Of a DNA stretch of 64,000 nucleotides, positions 18,447 to 27,197 are shown piece by piece. How positions within the stretch are numbered: position 1 is the stretch's first letter; every line of letters starts with the position of its first letter. The stretch is from Leptotrichia hongkongensis (lineage in GTDB: Bacteria > Fusobacteriota > Fusobacteriia > Fusobacteriales > Leptotrichiaceae), in NCBI RefSeq assembly GCF_007990635.1, contig NZ_AP019846.1, positions 186,001 through 250,000 on the forward strand, given 5' to 3'. A program made the translations under genes and the position numbers. Below the pieces are notes generated by a model. The model had not been told where the DNA came from, searched no databases, and saw nothing but the letters and a program-made list of their open reading frames with translations.

Positions 18447-21400
18447 ATGAAAAAATCTATAGTTGCTGTACTGCTCCTAATTTTTGTGAGTTTCTCAATA
18501 ATGGCTGAAAATATAGGTAACATGCCTTCTTCAGTAAATGAAGTAAAATCAGGTAACGAAATATTATTGAAATGTTTAAATACAGTGGGAGAAAGTACGC
18601 AAGGAACTGAAATAACTGAAAATAATGGCAATAATATATTTTTAAAATGCTTAAATTTTGAAAATAGTAGTGAAAATACAGTTACAACAAATAAAATTAA
18701 CTCTAAAGATATATTGCTGGAGTGTTTAGATACAAGTAAGAATACATCTGATGAAATGGTAAAAAATGAAAATTCGGATGAGAAAATATTAAAATGTTCA
18801 AATTTAGTCAAAATAATTAATGCAAATGAATTGTTTCAGACAGATAAAATAGAAAATATTAATGGAGTTCAGCTGAAATGTTCAAATACAATAAAGAATA
18901 TAGGTAAATCTGAAATACCATTATTAGATAGTGGTGGCTCAAATGATATAATATTAAAATGTTCCAATGTATCCGAAGATTTGTCAAAAAACGAAACAAA
19001 AATAAACAATGGAACAGGAAATTCAACAGAAATAACATTAAAATGTTCCAATATAGTTAGAGTTATTGACGGAAATAAAGTTTTTTCAGATAATTCGGAA
19101 AATGATACTGCAGTAATATTAAGCTGTTCAGATAAAACAGAAAACGCAAATATTATTGGAAATATAGGACAGCCAAAAGTAAATATAGGATCTTTAGGAG
19201 GCAATATAGGAGGAAAAGTGCCTGTTGGGCCTATTATTGGCGGAGTGGCAGGAGCTTCTGCTGTCGGAGCGATAGTTGGTGGAATTGGCCATCATAAAGG
19301 TGGCGGAAAAGGTGGAAACCCTGGACATCAAAACGGCAGAAATGATGGTGGCAAAGATGATAATCCTAAAAAACAAAAAAAAGATGATACAAAAATTCAT
19401 AATGTGAAAGGAATTGGAATACAGCCTGTCAACCCTTTTTGGAGAAGTAATCTTAGGGAAGCTGAAGATTCTTATTCCCAAATAGCAAAAGTAGGATTTC
19501 AATGGGTAAGAATTACAGCCTCATGGAATAGAATCCAGTCTTCAAAAAATGGAAGATACGACTGGCAGGATATAGATGATGCTGTTGCTCTTGCCAAAAA
19601 ATATAACTTGAAAGTCTTAATGCAAATAAGTGGTGCTCCTGAATGGGCAACAGGAGCAGACAAACTTTCAGCTGCTGAAAAAAATGCATTGAATGCAAGA
19701 AAAATTTGGGTAGCATCATTTGCGCCGCTTCAGCAGTATGATAACGATTTTTCAAATTTTGTAAGTGCATTGGTAAAAAGATACGCTTCACAGGGAGTAA
19801 TTGACTATGAATTTTGGAATGAACCAGGAAATCCAGAATTTTGGCATGATACAATTCAAAACCCTAGACCAAATCCTGAACATTATACTCATTTGCTGAA
19901 AATAGCATATACGGCAGCACATAATGCTTATAATGATGTAAATGTTATGGCTGGTGGAATGACGGTAGGAAACAGCAATAGTTCAACAGGATACATCGGA
20001 CCAATGGAATTTTTAGAAAGGATGTATAGATCTGGTGCAAAGGGGTATTTTGATGGTGTATCGCATCATCCTTATGGAATTTATGCCAGAGCATTTCGAG
20101 ATAATGGTTGGGCAAATATGATAGGTGATGTTGTGGCACCTGGTAGTGGAGAAAAAACATTGTATCAGATAATGTCAGAGAATGGTGATGGAAATAAAAA
20201 AATATGGCCATCAGAAGTAGGACTGGATGCCGCTTATCCTGGAGTTGATGAAACAAAACAGGCTAATGTAATAAGCCAGATTTTAGGATGGTATCAAAAA
20301 TCAGACATATTTGGGCCTCTTATTCTATATCAGGCAAAAGATAGAAAGCCGTATATTACCTCAGGAGTAGTCGATAGAGACAGTAATGGAGATGGATGGC
20401 TTGATGTAAATATTGATACAAATGGAGACGGTATTCCTGATGCGAATATTGATGCAGATAATAACGGACGGCCTGATATATTAGATGCTGCAGACCCTGA
20501 AAATTATTTTGGGATTTGGAAGTCAGATGGCACAGAAAAAAAAGCAGTAGATGTAATTCGAAGATTTATTAAAAATCAGCCAGCACCTGGACCATCGCCA
20601 TTAACAAACGGATGTAGCAGTGCTACAGATGCTTCGGGACAATGGAAGAGTGTGAAATGCTGGGAATTTAAAGATAGAAATATCCCTTCTGGTTGGGTAA
20701 GTAAAAGAATTATCAATCATTTGGGTAGCCATTTGACTTATTTGCCAAGCAGTATCAGTTTAGATGGTGATCACGCAATACTTACTACACGACGTCATTG
20801 TGTTAACAGAAAAGGTGATCCTTTAACTGATGCAAATGCCACTACAGGTGTATGTCCTGCAGGTAAAGTTACTCAATATTCAAGTGGTAGATTAGAATCT
20901 AATAAGCTTGTAGATGCTTCTAAACCGTTCCGTGCAGAAATACGTGCCAGAATGAACTGGAATCGTCTGCAGGGAATGCGTACAGCCCTTTGGATGCAGA
21001 AACAGCAAAATGATGTGGATACGCCTATTTGTAAAAATCCAGGTGGAAGTGCTCCTTATGGTTCATTATTAATTTTGGAATGGTTTTCAAGTACTCCTAG
21101 TTATGCATGGCCTGCAACTAATATCAGCTGTTATTACAGCCAAGTAAATCACGAATGGACTCCACGTGGCTTTACACATCGTCTTGAAAATATTGTTGGT
21201 GGACAGAGTAAATCATTGACGCATGAATGGCACGTCTGGACAATTGAGTTTGATGGAACAAAAGTACGTTATTATATGGATGGAAGATTGATTCCTGTTG
21301 TTCATTACCGTATTAAGGATGCTCAACGTATCAGTGTAGTTGATAATACTAGATATGACCAATATGGTAATTATCTTTCTACTATGCCAGATGAAGACTT

Positions 21401-21575
21401 TAGCAAGTTGAATGCTCCATCGTCCTTAATTAAACAAGGATTTGAGAATGATAAATGGCATTTTATTTTCAATGACTATGTGGAATGGGAACCAGGATTG
21501 AACCCGCCATCTGAGCATTCTCCATTCCCGGTTCAAACTACAGAAATTGATTATGTTCGGTTGTATCAGAAATAG
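18447..21575 (+). CDS. Secreted two-domain glycoside hydrolase (clan GH-A plus GH16-like)
   Basis: Exported protein of 1042 residues. ATG 18447 is preceded by AGAAGGAGA. Order: signal peptide ending FSIMA; eight repeats each centred on an LKCSN- or LKCLN-type motif (bases 18557-19130); a Gly-rich linker; a TIM-barrel glycosidase with acid/base glutamate in YEFWNEPGN and nucleophile glutamate in IWPSEVGLD; two calcium-loop-like repeats (DRDSNGDGWLD, DTNGDGIPD) inserted before the last barrel helix; and a GH16-like beta-sandwich at the C-terminus (EWHVWTIEFDGTKVRYYMDG). The GH16 catalytic loop reads SLLILEW instead of the usual E-x-D-x-x-E, so this domain may only bind glycan. The substrate is unknown. 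Confidence 0.75.
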   Translation: MKKSIVAVLLLIFVSFSIMAENIGNMPSSVNEVKSGNEILLKCLNTVGESTQGTEITENNGNNIFLKCLNFENSSENTVTTNKINSKDILLECLDTSKNTSDEMVKNENSDEKILKCSNLVKIINANELFQTDKIENINGVQLKCSNTIKNIGKSEIPLLDSGGSNDIILKCSNVSEDLSKNETKINNGTGNSTEITLKCSNIVRVIDGNKVFSDNSENDTAVILSCSDKTENANIIGNIGQPKVNIGSLGGNIGGKVPVGPIIGGVAGASAVGAIVGGIGHHKGGGKGGNPGHQNGRNDGGKDDNPKKQKKDDTKIHNVKGIGIQPVNPFWRSNLREAEDSYSQIAKVGFQWVRITASWNRIQSSKNGRYDWQDIDDAVALAKKYNLKVLMQISGAPEWATGADKLSAAEKNALNARKIWVASFAPLQQYDNDFSNFVSALVKRYASQGVIDYEFWNEPGNPEFWHDTIQNPRPNPEHYTHLLKIAYTAAHNAYNDVNVMAGGMTVGNSNSSTGYIGPMEFLERMYRSGAKGYFDGVSHHPYGIYARAFRDNGWANMIGDVVAPGSGEKTLYQIMSENGDGNKKIWPSEVGLDAAYPGVDETKQANVISQILGWYQKSDIFGPLILYQAKDRKPYITSGVVDRDSNGDGWLDVNIDTNGDGIPDANIDADNNGRPDILDAADPENYFGIWKSDGTEKKAVDVIRRFIKNQPAPGPSPLTNGCSSATDASGQWKSVKCWEFKDRNIPSGWVSKRIINHLGSHLTYLPSSISLDGDHAILTTRRHCVNRKGDPLTDANATTGVCPAGKVTQYSSGRLESNKLVDASKPFRAEIRARMNWNRLQGMRTALWMQKQQNDVDTPICKNPGGSAPYGSLLILEWFSSTPSYAWPATNISCYYSQVNHEWTPRGFTHRLENIVGGQSKSLTHEWHVWTIEFDGTKVRYYMDGRLIPVVHYRIKDAQRISVVDNTRYDQYGNYLSTMPDEDFSKLNAPSSLIKQGFENDKWHFIFNDYVEWEPGLNPPSEHSPFPVQTTEIDYVRLYQK

Positions 21576-21741
21576 TAGTATTATTCAGTTTCAGATTAAT
21601 TTAGGATTATTAGTTTCATATAATTTGAAAATTAATTTAAATTGTCAAAGAAACCTTACGGATATATAGAAATAGTTATAATCGGATAAAATAAGACAAA
21701 ATACTTATTAATCCAAAATAAATGTATGTACAAAATAAAAC

Positions 21742-21770
21742 TTTACAAATTAAAATTTTTATAGTATAAT
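21742..21770 (+). promoter_or_regulatory. Promoter of the cystine ABC operon
   Basis: TTTACA at 21742-21747, 17 bases, TATAAT at 21765-21770. Transcription would start near 21777 and give a 240-base leader containing a peptide gene and an attenuator. Confidence 0.7.
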
Positions 21771-21811
21771 GCTTTTATATACAAATATAATTGTGAAAGA
21801 GAGTTGTAAAA

Positions 21812-21883
21812 ATGGAAAATATTATAAAAAAAGACAAAAAATTAGATATGATAATGTGTATGAATTTGTATAGTTTATTTTAA
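21812..21883 (+). CDS. Candidate 23-residue leader peptide
   Basis: Short frame with ATG at 21812, eight bases after GAGAG, and ending TAA at 21883. The peptide is lysine-rich at first and then reads MIMCMNLYSLF. It lies between a consensus promoter and two mutually exclusive hairpins ahead of the cystine-type transporter. A cysteine codon (TGT) flanked by methionine codons is what a sulfur amino-acid attenuator would use, though only one Cys codon is present. The peptide has no recognisable family. Confidence 0.5.
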   Translation: MENIIKKDKKLDMIMCMNLYSLF

Positions 21884-21904
21884 AATTAATTAAAAAATAA
21901 TTTT

Positions 21905-21988
21905 AGATGTAAGCTTATTTTAAAGTGAATAAATTGATAAAATAAGATTGCATCTTAGAAAGCCGGATAATCTTATTCGGCTTTTTTC
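21905..21988 (+). promoter_or_regulatory. Candidate transcription attenuator
   Basis: Hairpin 1 pairs 21905-21921 with 21939-21955 (15 of 17 pairs Watson-Crick, one wobble, one mismatch). The following terminator (21961-21982 plus T6) has stem AGCCGGAT/ATTCGGCT. AATAAGATT at 21941-21949, in the 3' arm of hairpin 1, is perfectly complementary to AATCTTATT at 21969-21977 in the terminator, so antiterminator pairing would break both hairpins. Confidence 0.6.
21961..21988 (+). terminator. Intrinsic terminator inside the cystine operon leader
   Basis: Eight-bp stem with one G-U pair and a six-base loop, followed by TTTTTTC, located 33 bases before the first transporter gene and well downstream of the promoter, as expected for premature termination. 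Confidence 0.75.
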
Positions 21989-22020
21989 TTTAAAAAATAT
22001 TTATTTTTGGAGGTCTTGGA

Positions 22021-22803
22021 ATGAAAAAAATTAAATTATTGCTAGGAGTTTTATTATTGCTGATTTTAGCCGTATCTTGTGGAAATAAAGTGAATGCTGG
22101 GAAAAAAAGGGTTATAAAAGTAGGGACAGATGGAGTTTATGCACCATTTTCGTTTAAGGATGAAAGTAGCGGTAAATTGACAGGATATGATGTTGAGGTT
22201 ATTCAGGAAGTTGGAAAAAGAATAAATGCAGATATTGAATTTACAACTGTTCCTTGGGATAGCATATTTTTGGGGCTGGAGTCAAAAAGATATGATATTA
22301 TTGCCAATGAAATTGAAAAAACTAAGGAAAGAGAAGAAAAATATATTTTTTCTGATAAATATTTAGTTTCAGCTGCTCAGATTATTGTAAAAGAGGGAGA
22401 GAATAATATAAAGACTTTGAAGGATCTAGAAGGTAAAAGAGTAATTTCAGCAGTTGGAAGCAATTATTCAAAAACTGTTGAGGAATATAATAAAACAGCT
22501 GCTAAAAAGATAGATCTTAACTATTTTGACGGTGGAATTACATTGACATTGGTAGAAATAGCACAAGGAAAAGCGGATGCAACATTGAGCGACAGACTTG
22601 TGGTAAGTTACTATAAAAAACAGCAAGGAGATAAAGTTCAGCTGGTAGGGGAGCCTTTGAGTACAACACCAACATTTTTCCTATTTAGAAAAGATAGCGA
22701 AGAATTAAGAAATGAAGTGAACAAAGCACTTGCTGAGATGAGAGCCGATGGAACGCTTGCTAAAATATCAGAAAAATGGTTTGGCGGAGATTATACGAAA
22801 TAG
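22021..22803 (+). CDS. Cystine-type ABC transporter solute-binding lipoprotein 1
   Basis: Periplasmic binding protein of the polar amino-acid family, anchored as a lipoprotein: signal LLGVLLLLILAVSC with Cys20 in the lipobox. The N-terminal ligand-site sequence GVYAPFSFKDESSGKLTGYD, DVEVIQEVGKR and PWDSIFLGLES match the cystine-binding branch (TcyA/TcyJ/FliY). The protein is 260 residues, normal for the family. A paralogue follows after 60 bases, then permease and ATPase, making one operon behind the attenuator. The ligand is inferred from sequence resemblance; other polar amino acids are possible. Confidence 0.8.
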   Translation: MKKIKLLLGVLLLLILAVSCGNKVNAGKKRVIKVGTDGVYAPFSFKDESSGKLTGYDVEVIQEVGKRINADIEFTTVPWDSIFLGLESKRYDIIANEIEKTKEREEKYIFSDKYLVSAAQIIVKEGENNIKTLKDLEGKRVISAVGSNYSKTVEEYNKTAAKKIDLNYFDGGITLTLVEIAQGKADATLSDRLVVSYYKKQQGDKVQLVGEPLSTTPTFFLFRKDSEELRNEVNKALAEMRADGTLAKISEKWFGGDYTK

Positions 22804-22863
22804 TTAAAAATTTAATTTTACGATAATATAAATAAAAAATATAAAAATTTTAGGAGGAAAATC

Positions 22864-23655
22864 ATGAAAAATATTTTGAAAATAACAGGAATTTTATTGA
22901 TAGGACTATTTCTTATCAGCTGTGGAGGAAAACAGGAAAATGGTAAAAGTGGGAGTAGTGAAGGAAAACAAAAAGTTAAAGTTGGAACAGAAGGAGTTTA
23001 TGCACCATTTACGTTTACTGATGGAAGTGGGAAATTAACTGGATATGATGTGGAAGTTGTTGAAGAAATTGGGAAAAGGGCAAATTTAGATATAGAATTT
23101 GTGCCTACGCCTTGGGATAGCATGTTTTTAGGACTGGAATCGAAAAAATTTGACTTTATTGCAAATGAAATTGCTAAAAATCCTGAAAGAGAGAAAAAAT
23201 ATACTTTCTCTGATGATTATTTAGTATCAGCTGCTCAAATTATTGTTAAAAAAGGAAGAACTGACATTAAGACACTTGAGGACTTAAAAGGTAAAAGAGT
23301 TATGACAGGAGTAGGAAGCAATTATAACAAGACTTTGACTGATTTTGACAAAAATAAGGAAATAAATTATGCTTATTTTGATGGAAATGTTTCAATTGCA
23401 CTAGAAGAAATTGCACAAGGAAAGGCAGACGCTACTTTAAATGACAGATTGACAGTAGGATATTTCACAAAACAAAGAGGAAATCTTGTAGAAATCGTAG
23501 GAGAGCCTGTAACAAAAACACCTGTATATTTCACATTTAGAAAAGATAGCGAAGAATTGAAAAATAAAGTAAATAAAGCACTAGCTGAAATGAAAGCTGA
23601 CGGAACACTTGCCAAAATATCAGAAAAATGGTTTGGTGGAGATTATACGAAATAA
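22864..23655 (+). CDS. Cystine-type ABC transporter solute-binding lipoprotein 2
   Basis: Paralogue of the preceding gene, 263 residues, also a lipoprotein (GILLIGLFLISC, Cys20). It shares GVYAPFTF, GKLTGYDVEV, LVSAAQIIVKKG and an almost identical C-terminus ending KISEKWFGGDYTK. The two differ mainly in the central hinge and ligand loops, where the first has NYFDGGITLTLVEIAQGK and this has AYFDGNVSIALEEIAQGK. Both feed one permease/ATPase pair, so they probably widen substrate range or affinity. AGGAGG precedes the start. The recent appearance of the duplication is judged only from visible identity. Confidence 0.82.
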   Translation: MKNILKITGILLIGLFLISCGGKQENGKSGSSEGKQKVKVGTEGVYAPFTFTDGSGKLTGYDVEVVEEIGKRANLDIEFVPTPWDSMFLGLESKKFDFIANEIAKNPEREKKYTFSDDYLVSAAQIIVKKGRTDIKTLEDLKGKRVMTGVGSNYNKTLTDFDKNKEINYAYFDGNVSIALEEIAQGKADATLNDRLTVGYFTKQRGNLVEIVGEPVTKTPVYFTFRKDSEELKNKVNKALAEMKADGTLAKISEKWFGGDYTK

Positions 23656-23676
23656 TTTATAAACAGGAGAAAAGTA

Positions 23677-24390
23677 ATGAATAATAATGTACCTTTTTTA
23701 AACTGGGGATTTATGGTAAGAGCTATTCCAGAAATATTGAAAGCATTGCCAATGACTCTGAATATTGCGATTGTTACGATGATATTTTCGCTGATACTTA
23801 GTTTTTTTATCGCACTTGTGAGAATAAATAAAATTCCTGTGCTGACAAGGCTTGCTACAATTTATGTGTCCTTTATAAGAGGGACACCTCTTTTAGTTCA
23901 GATTTACCTTGCCTATTATGGATTGCCTAAAATATTAGATTATATACATTTAAAGTATGGGTTTAATATAGATGTGAATAATATTCCTGCTATTATCTTT
24001 GTTTACGTAGCATTTATTTTAAATGTATCGGGTTATCTGTCGGAAACATTTAGGGCGGCAATTCAGTCGGTTGATAAAGGGCAAGTTGAAGCTGCATTGT
24101 CTATTGGAATGACAAAATGGCAGGCAATGAAAAGAATTGTACTTCCGCAGGCGATTATAATAACTTTTCCTAATTTTGGAAATACTTTTATAAGTCTGAT
24201 AAAAGATTCCTCACTTGCTTTTACAGTTTCAATTGTAGAAATGATGGGAAAAGCAAAAATAATATCGGCTTCAGGGCTGGATATTTTTGAGGCATATATT
24301 GTTGTTGCTGGAATTTACTGGGTTGTTTGTATAATTGTGGAAAAAGTCATGGGAATTGTGGAAAAGAAATTGAGAGTAGGTGGACTGTAA
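23677..24390 (+). CDS. Amino-acid ABC transporter permease (TcyB/HisM family)
   Basis: Inner-membrane permease of 237 residues with five or so hydrophobic helices. It begins with the N-terminal amphipathic region and LPMTLNIAIVTMIFSLILS, contains FIRGTPLLVQIYL typical of the polar amino-acid branch, and has the coupling EAA loop around EAALSIGMTKWQAMKRIVLPQA that contacts the ATPase. Only one permease gene is present, so the channel is expected to be a homodimer. It is 21 bases after the second binding protein and one base before the ATPase start. Confidence 0.92.
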   Translation: MNNNVPFLNWGFMVRAIPEILKALPMTLNIAIVTMIFSLILSFFIALVRINKIPVLTRLATIYVSFIRGTPLLVQIYLAYYGLPKILDYIHLKYGFNIDVNNIPAIIFVYVAFILNVSGYLSETFRAAIQSVDKGQVEAALSIGMTKWQAMKRIVLPQAIIITFPNFGNTFISLIKDSSLAFTVSIVEMMGKAKIISASGLDIFEAYIVVAGIYWVVCIIVEKVMGIVEKKLRVGGL

Positions 24391-24391
24391 A

Positions 24392-25150
24392 ATGATAAAG
24401 GTTGAAAATCTAAAATTGTCTTTTGGAAAAAATGAAGTTTTGAAAGGAATAAACTTTAAAATAGAAAAAGGACAGGTAATAAGCATCATAGGACCGAGTG
24501 GATCTGGAAAATCAACATTTTTACGAAGCCTTAATTTTCTTGAAACAGCTTCATCGGGAACAATAACTTTTGGAAACGAAACATTTGACTTGAGTAAAAT
24601 AAATAAAAAAGATATAAACAGGCTTAGAAAAAATACGACAATGGTTTTTCAGAATTATAATTTATTCAAAAACAAAACTGCTTTGGAAAATGTAATTGAA
24701 GGTCTTTTGATTGTAAAAAAAATGAATAAGAACGAAGCAACAGAAATAGGATTGAAAATGCTTGAAAAAGTAGGGTTAAAAGATAAAGCCGAATTTTATC
24801 CAAATCAGCTTTCTGGAGGGCAACAGCAAAGAGTGGGAATCGCAAGGGCGGTTGCGATGAGTCCAGAGGTAATTTTGCTTGATGAGCCAACTTCGGCACT
24901 TGATCCTGAACTTATTGGAGAAGTTCTGAAAGTTATAAAAGATATGGTAAAAGAAAATATGACAATGATAATTGTTACCCATGAAATGCAGTTTGCAAGA
25001 GAAGTATCCGATTATGTAGTATTTATGGATAGCGGAACAATTATAGAAGAAGGAAAGCCTGAAGAAATTTTTAAAAATTCTGGAAGTGAAAGATTGCAAA
25101 ATTTTCTAAGAAGATATTACGATAGCGGTACAGATGTTTATTTAATTTAA
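24392..25150 (+). CDS. Amino-acid ABC transporter ATPase (TcyC/GlnQ family)
   Basis: Cytoplasmic ATPase of 252 residues that energises the preceding transporter. Walker A GPSGSGKST, Q-loop in VFQNYNLF, signature LSGGQQQRVGIARA, Walker B VILLDEPTSALDPE and the switch THEMQFARE are all intact. I start it at ATG 24392, with AGGTGG about eight bases upstream and one base after the permease stop; a GTG at 24380 inside the permease is less likely. A terminator at 25234 ends the operon. Confidence 0.94.
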   Translation: MIKVENLKLSFGKNEVLKGINFKIEKGQVISIIGPSGSGKSTFLRSLNFLETASSGTITFGNETFDLSKINKKDINRLRKNTTMVFQNYNLFKNKTALENVIEGLLIVKKMNKNEATEIGLKMLEKVGLKDKAEFYPNQLSGGQQQRVGIARAVAMSPEVILLDEPTSALDPELIGEVLKVIKDMVKENMTMIIVTHEMQFAREVSDYVVFMDSGTIIEEGKPEEIFKNSGSERLQNFLRRYYDSGTDVYLI

Positions 25151-25233
25151 TAAAATGTAGTTAAATTTTTAGAAAGAAAAATAAATTTATTAAAGTATAA
25201 TTTTTATTTTAGAAAGGCTTATTATGGTTAGGG

Positions 25234-25265
25234 GTAGAATTTTGAAAATTCTGCTTCTTTTTTAT
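25234..25265 (+). terminator. Terminator of the cystine operon
   Basis: Stem GTAGAAT/ATTCTGC (one G-U) with a 7-base loop, followed by TTC and a run of T. Confidence 0.7.
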
Positions 25266-25285
25266 GTAATAATTTTACAAACACC

Positions 25286-25314
25286 TTGAAAAATAATGAT
25301 TTGGCTGTTATAAT
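25286..25314 (+). promoter_or_regulatory. Promoter of uppS-cdsA
   Basis: TTGAAA at 25286-25291, 17 bases, TATAAT at 25309-25314. It lies 37 bases before the uppS ATG, a short leader. Confidence 0.75.
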
Positions 25315-25350
25315 TATAGCAATAATATTTTTATTCTTGAAAGGAATAAT

Positions 25351-26169
25351 ATGGATAGAGATGAATTGGTGATTCCTAGGCACATTGCCATTATTATGGA
25401 TGGAAATGGACGTTGGGCTAAGGAGCGTGGAAAGATTCGGCTAGAAGGGCATAGGGCTGGGGCTAGCAGTCTTGAGAAGATTTTAAAGTATGCTGGGAAT
25501 ATTGGTGTGAAATATTTGACTGTGTATGCATTTTCGACTGAAAACTGGAAAAGACCTGAAAAGGAAGTAAATGGGCTTATGGACTTATTTGCGAAGTATT
25601 TGGATAAAGAGAAGAAAAATTTAAAAAAACAAGGTGTAAAATTGCTTGTTACAGGAGCAAAGGAAAATATTTCACAAAAATTGCTAAAGAAAATTGAGGA
25701 AACTGAAAATTATTTGACGGATTGTGAGAATATTGTTTTTAATATAGCGTTTAATTATGGTGGACGTAGAGAGATTATTGATGCTGTGAACAAAGTTTTG
25801 CAAACTAAACTTTTGGATCAATCAAGTGAAATAATAGAAGAGAAGTTTAATAATGAAAATAATCGGCTGAATGTTACAAAAAAAGAAGTAAATGGGTTTG
25901 TAGATGAAAAGAAAAGTTTAGAAAATATAAAAATTACAGAAGAAGAATTTTCTAAATTTATGTACCGTCCAGAAATTCCAGATCCAGAACTTGTAATCAG
26001 AACAAGTGGAGAATTTAGAATAAGTAATTTTCTGCTTTGGGAAGTTGCCTATTCAGAGTTTTACATAACAGATGTTTACTGGCCTGATTTTAACGAAGAG
26101 GAATTAGATAAAGCAATTTTATCCTTTAATAAAAGGGATAGAAGATACGGAGGACTGAATGTTAAGTAG
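25351..26169 (+). CDS. uppS: Isoprenyl transferase (undecaprenyl diphosphate synthase)
   Basis: Cis-prenyltransferase that builds undecaprenyl diphosphate from farnesyl diphosphate and IPP for peptidoglycan and surface glycans. The active-site loop HIAIIMDGNGRWAKERG, FSTENWKRP and the C-terminal DPELVIRTSGEFRISNFLLWEVAYSEF are intact. The protein is 272 residues, longer than the usual 230-250, because of a lysine/glutamate-rich insertion of about 30 residues (roughly 150-190) between the GGRREI helix and the conserved RTSGE region. It overlaps cdsA by 11 bases. Confidence 0.95.
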   Translation: MDRDELVIPRHIAIIMDGNGRWAKERGKIRLEGHRAGASSLEKILKYAGNIGVKYLTVYAFSTENWKRPEKEVNGLMDLFAKYLDKEKKNLKKQGVKLLVTGAKENISQKLLKKIEETENYLTDCENIVFNIAFNYGGRREIIDAVNKVLQTKLLDQSSEIIEEKFNNENNRLNVTKKEVNGFVDEKKSLENIKITEEEFSKFMYRPEIPDPELVIRTSGEFRISNFLLWEVAYSEFYITDVYWPDFNEEELDKAILSFNKRDRRYGGLNVK

Positions 26170-27085
26170 ATTATTTATTATTTTGTTATTTGTACCTTTC
26201 CTTTTGTGGATATTTTTAAAGGGAAATGTGATGTTTCTAATATTTACACTTGTAATAACTGGAATGTCCCTGTTTGAATTTTATAAAATGCTAAAGGATA
26301 AGGGCTTTGAGGTAGCAAGCAGGATTGGAATGGGACTTGGATTGTTTTTACCAGTTGCAATATATTTTCAGGAAAATTCCAAAAATATTTTTTCATATTT
26401 CAGATTTGCTCTTTTCAAGCAAATTAACTTTGATATGGGAGGATTTATCGTATTTGCAATAATTCTTCTGTCTTTAAGGCAGGTTTTGAAAGTAAAAATT
26501 CAAAATGCAATGGCAGAAATTTCATATACTTTATTTGGAATAATTTATGTTTCATATTTATTTTCACATATTTTGCTGATAAAATATGAATTTCCAAATG
26601 GAAATATTCTAGTTGTGATGACATTTATGTTAATTTGGGCATGCGATATTTTTGCCTATCTTGTTGGAATGGCAATTGGTGGAAAAATATTCAAACATAG
26701 ATTAGCTCCAAAAATCAGTCCTAAAAAATCAATTGAAGGTGCAATTGCAGGGATTCTAGCAGTATTTATAGTAATCCTGTCTTTTGATAAAATTTATTTA
26801 TTTATAGCTAATTTCGTATGTGGAATTACATTTTTATCAAAAAACTGTTCTGTAAATTACGATTATGTTGCCATTGGAGGATTAAAAGCCTTTATTCTTG
26901 CGCTTGTAATAGGAATTTTTGCCGAACTGGGAGATTTGGTAGAATCCAAGATAAAAAGAGAGTTGGAAGTAAAAGATTCTGGAAATCTGCTTTTGGGACA
27001 TGGTGGATTTTTAGATAGATTTGACAGTGCGTTATTTGTATTGCCAATTGTGTATTATTTTATGAAGTACGTGGCATATTTATAA
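26159..27085 (+). CDS. cdsA: Phosphatidate cytidylyltransferase
   Basis: Integral membrane enzyme that makes CDP-diacylglycerol from phosphatidate and CTP, the branch point of phospholipid synthesis. Multiple hydrophobic helices fill the 308 residues, and the C-terminal CDS signature is clear: LAPKISPKKSIEGAIAG, then ELGDLVESKIKRELEVKDSG and GHGGFLDRFDSALF. The ATG overlaps the end of uppS; ACGGAGGAC inside uppS is its ribosome site. The uppS-cdsA order is the usual one in bacteria, often continuing with dxr and rseP, which are not here. Confidence 0.94.
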   Translation: MLSRLFIILLFVPFLLWIFLKGNVMFLIFTLVITGMSLFEFYKMLKDKGFEVASRIGMGLGLFLPVAIYFQENSKNIFSYFRFALFKQINFDMGGFIVFAIILLSLRQVLKVKIQNAMAEISYTLFGIIYVSYLFSHILLIKYEFPNGNILVVMTFMLIWACDIFAYLVGMAIGGKIFKHRLAPKISPKKSIEGAIAGILAVFIVILSFDKIYLFIANFVCGITFLSKNCSVNYDYVAIGGLKAFILALVIGIFAELGDLVESKIKRELEVKDSGNLLLGHGGFLDRFDSALFVLPIVYYFMKYVAYL

Positions 27086-27142
27086 AAGTCTTTTAAAGCA
27101 AGTTAAATCAGTTATTGTTTTACTTGATATTTATGTTAATTT

Positions 27143-27197
27143 TTGTAGTTAAATTAAAAATGTCGTGATTGCAAGGGGTGGTGATTGTTCCCTTTGC
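27143..27197. repeat. Short repeat, copy D (empty site of copy C)
   Basis: A 55-base sequence upstream of tyrS matches 12568-12594 joined to 12673-12702, without the 78-base palindrome that separates those halves in copy C. It ends with the G-rich hairpin GCAAGGG/CCCTTTGC. It is too short to be a T-box leader for tyrS and lacks the conserved T-box sequence. Confidence 0.65.
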
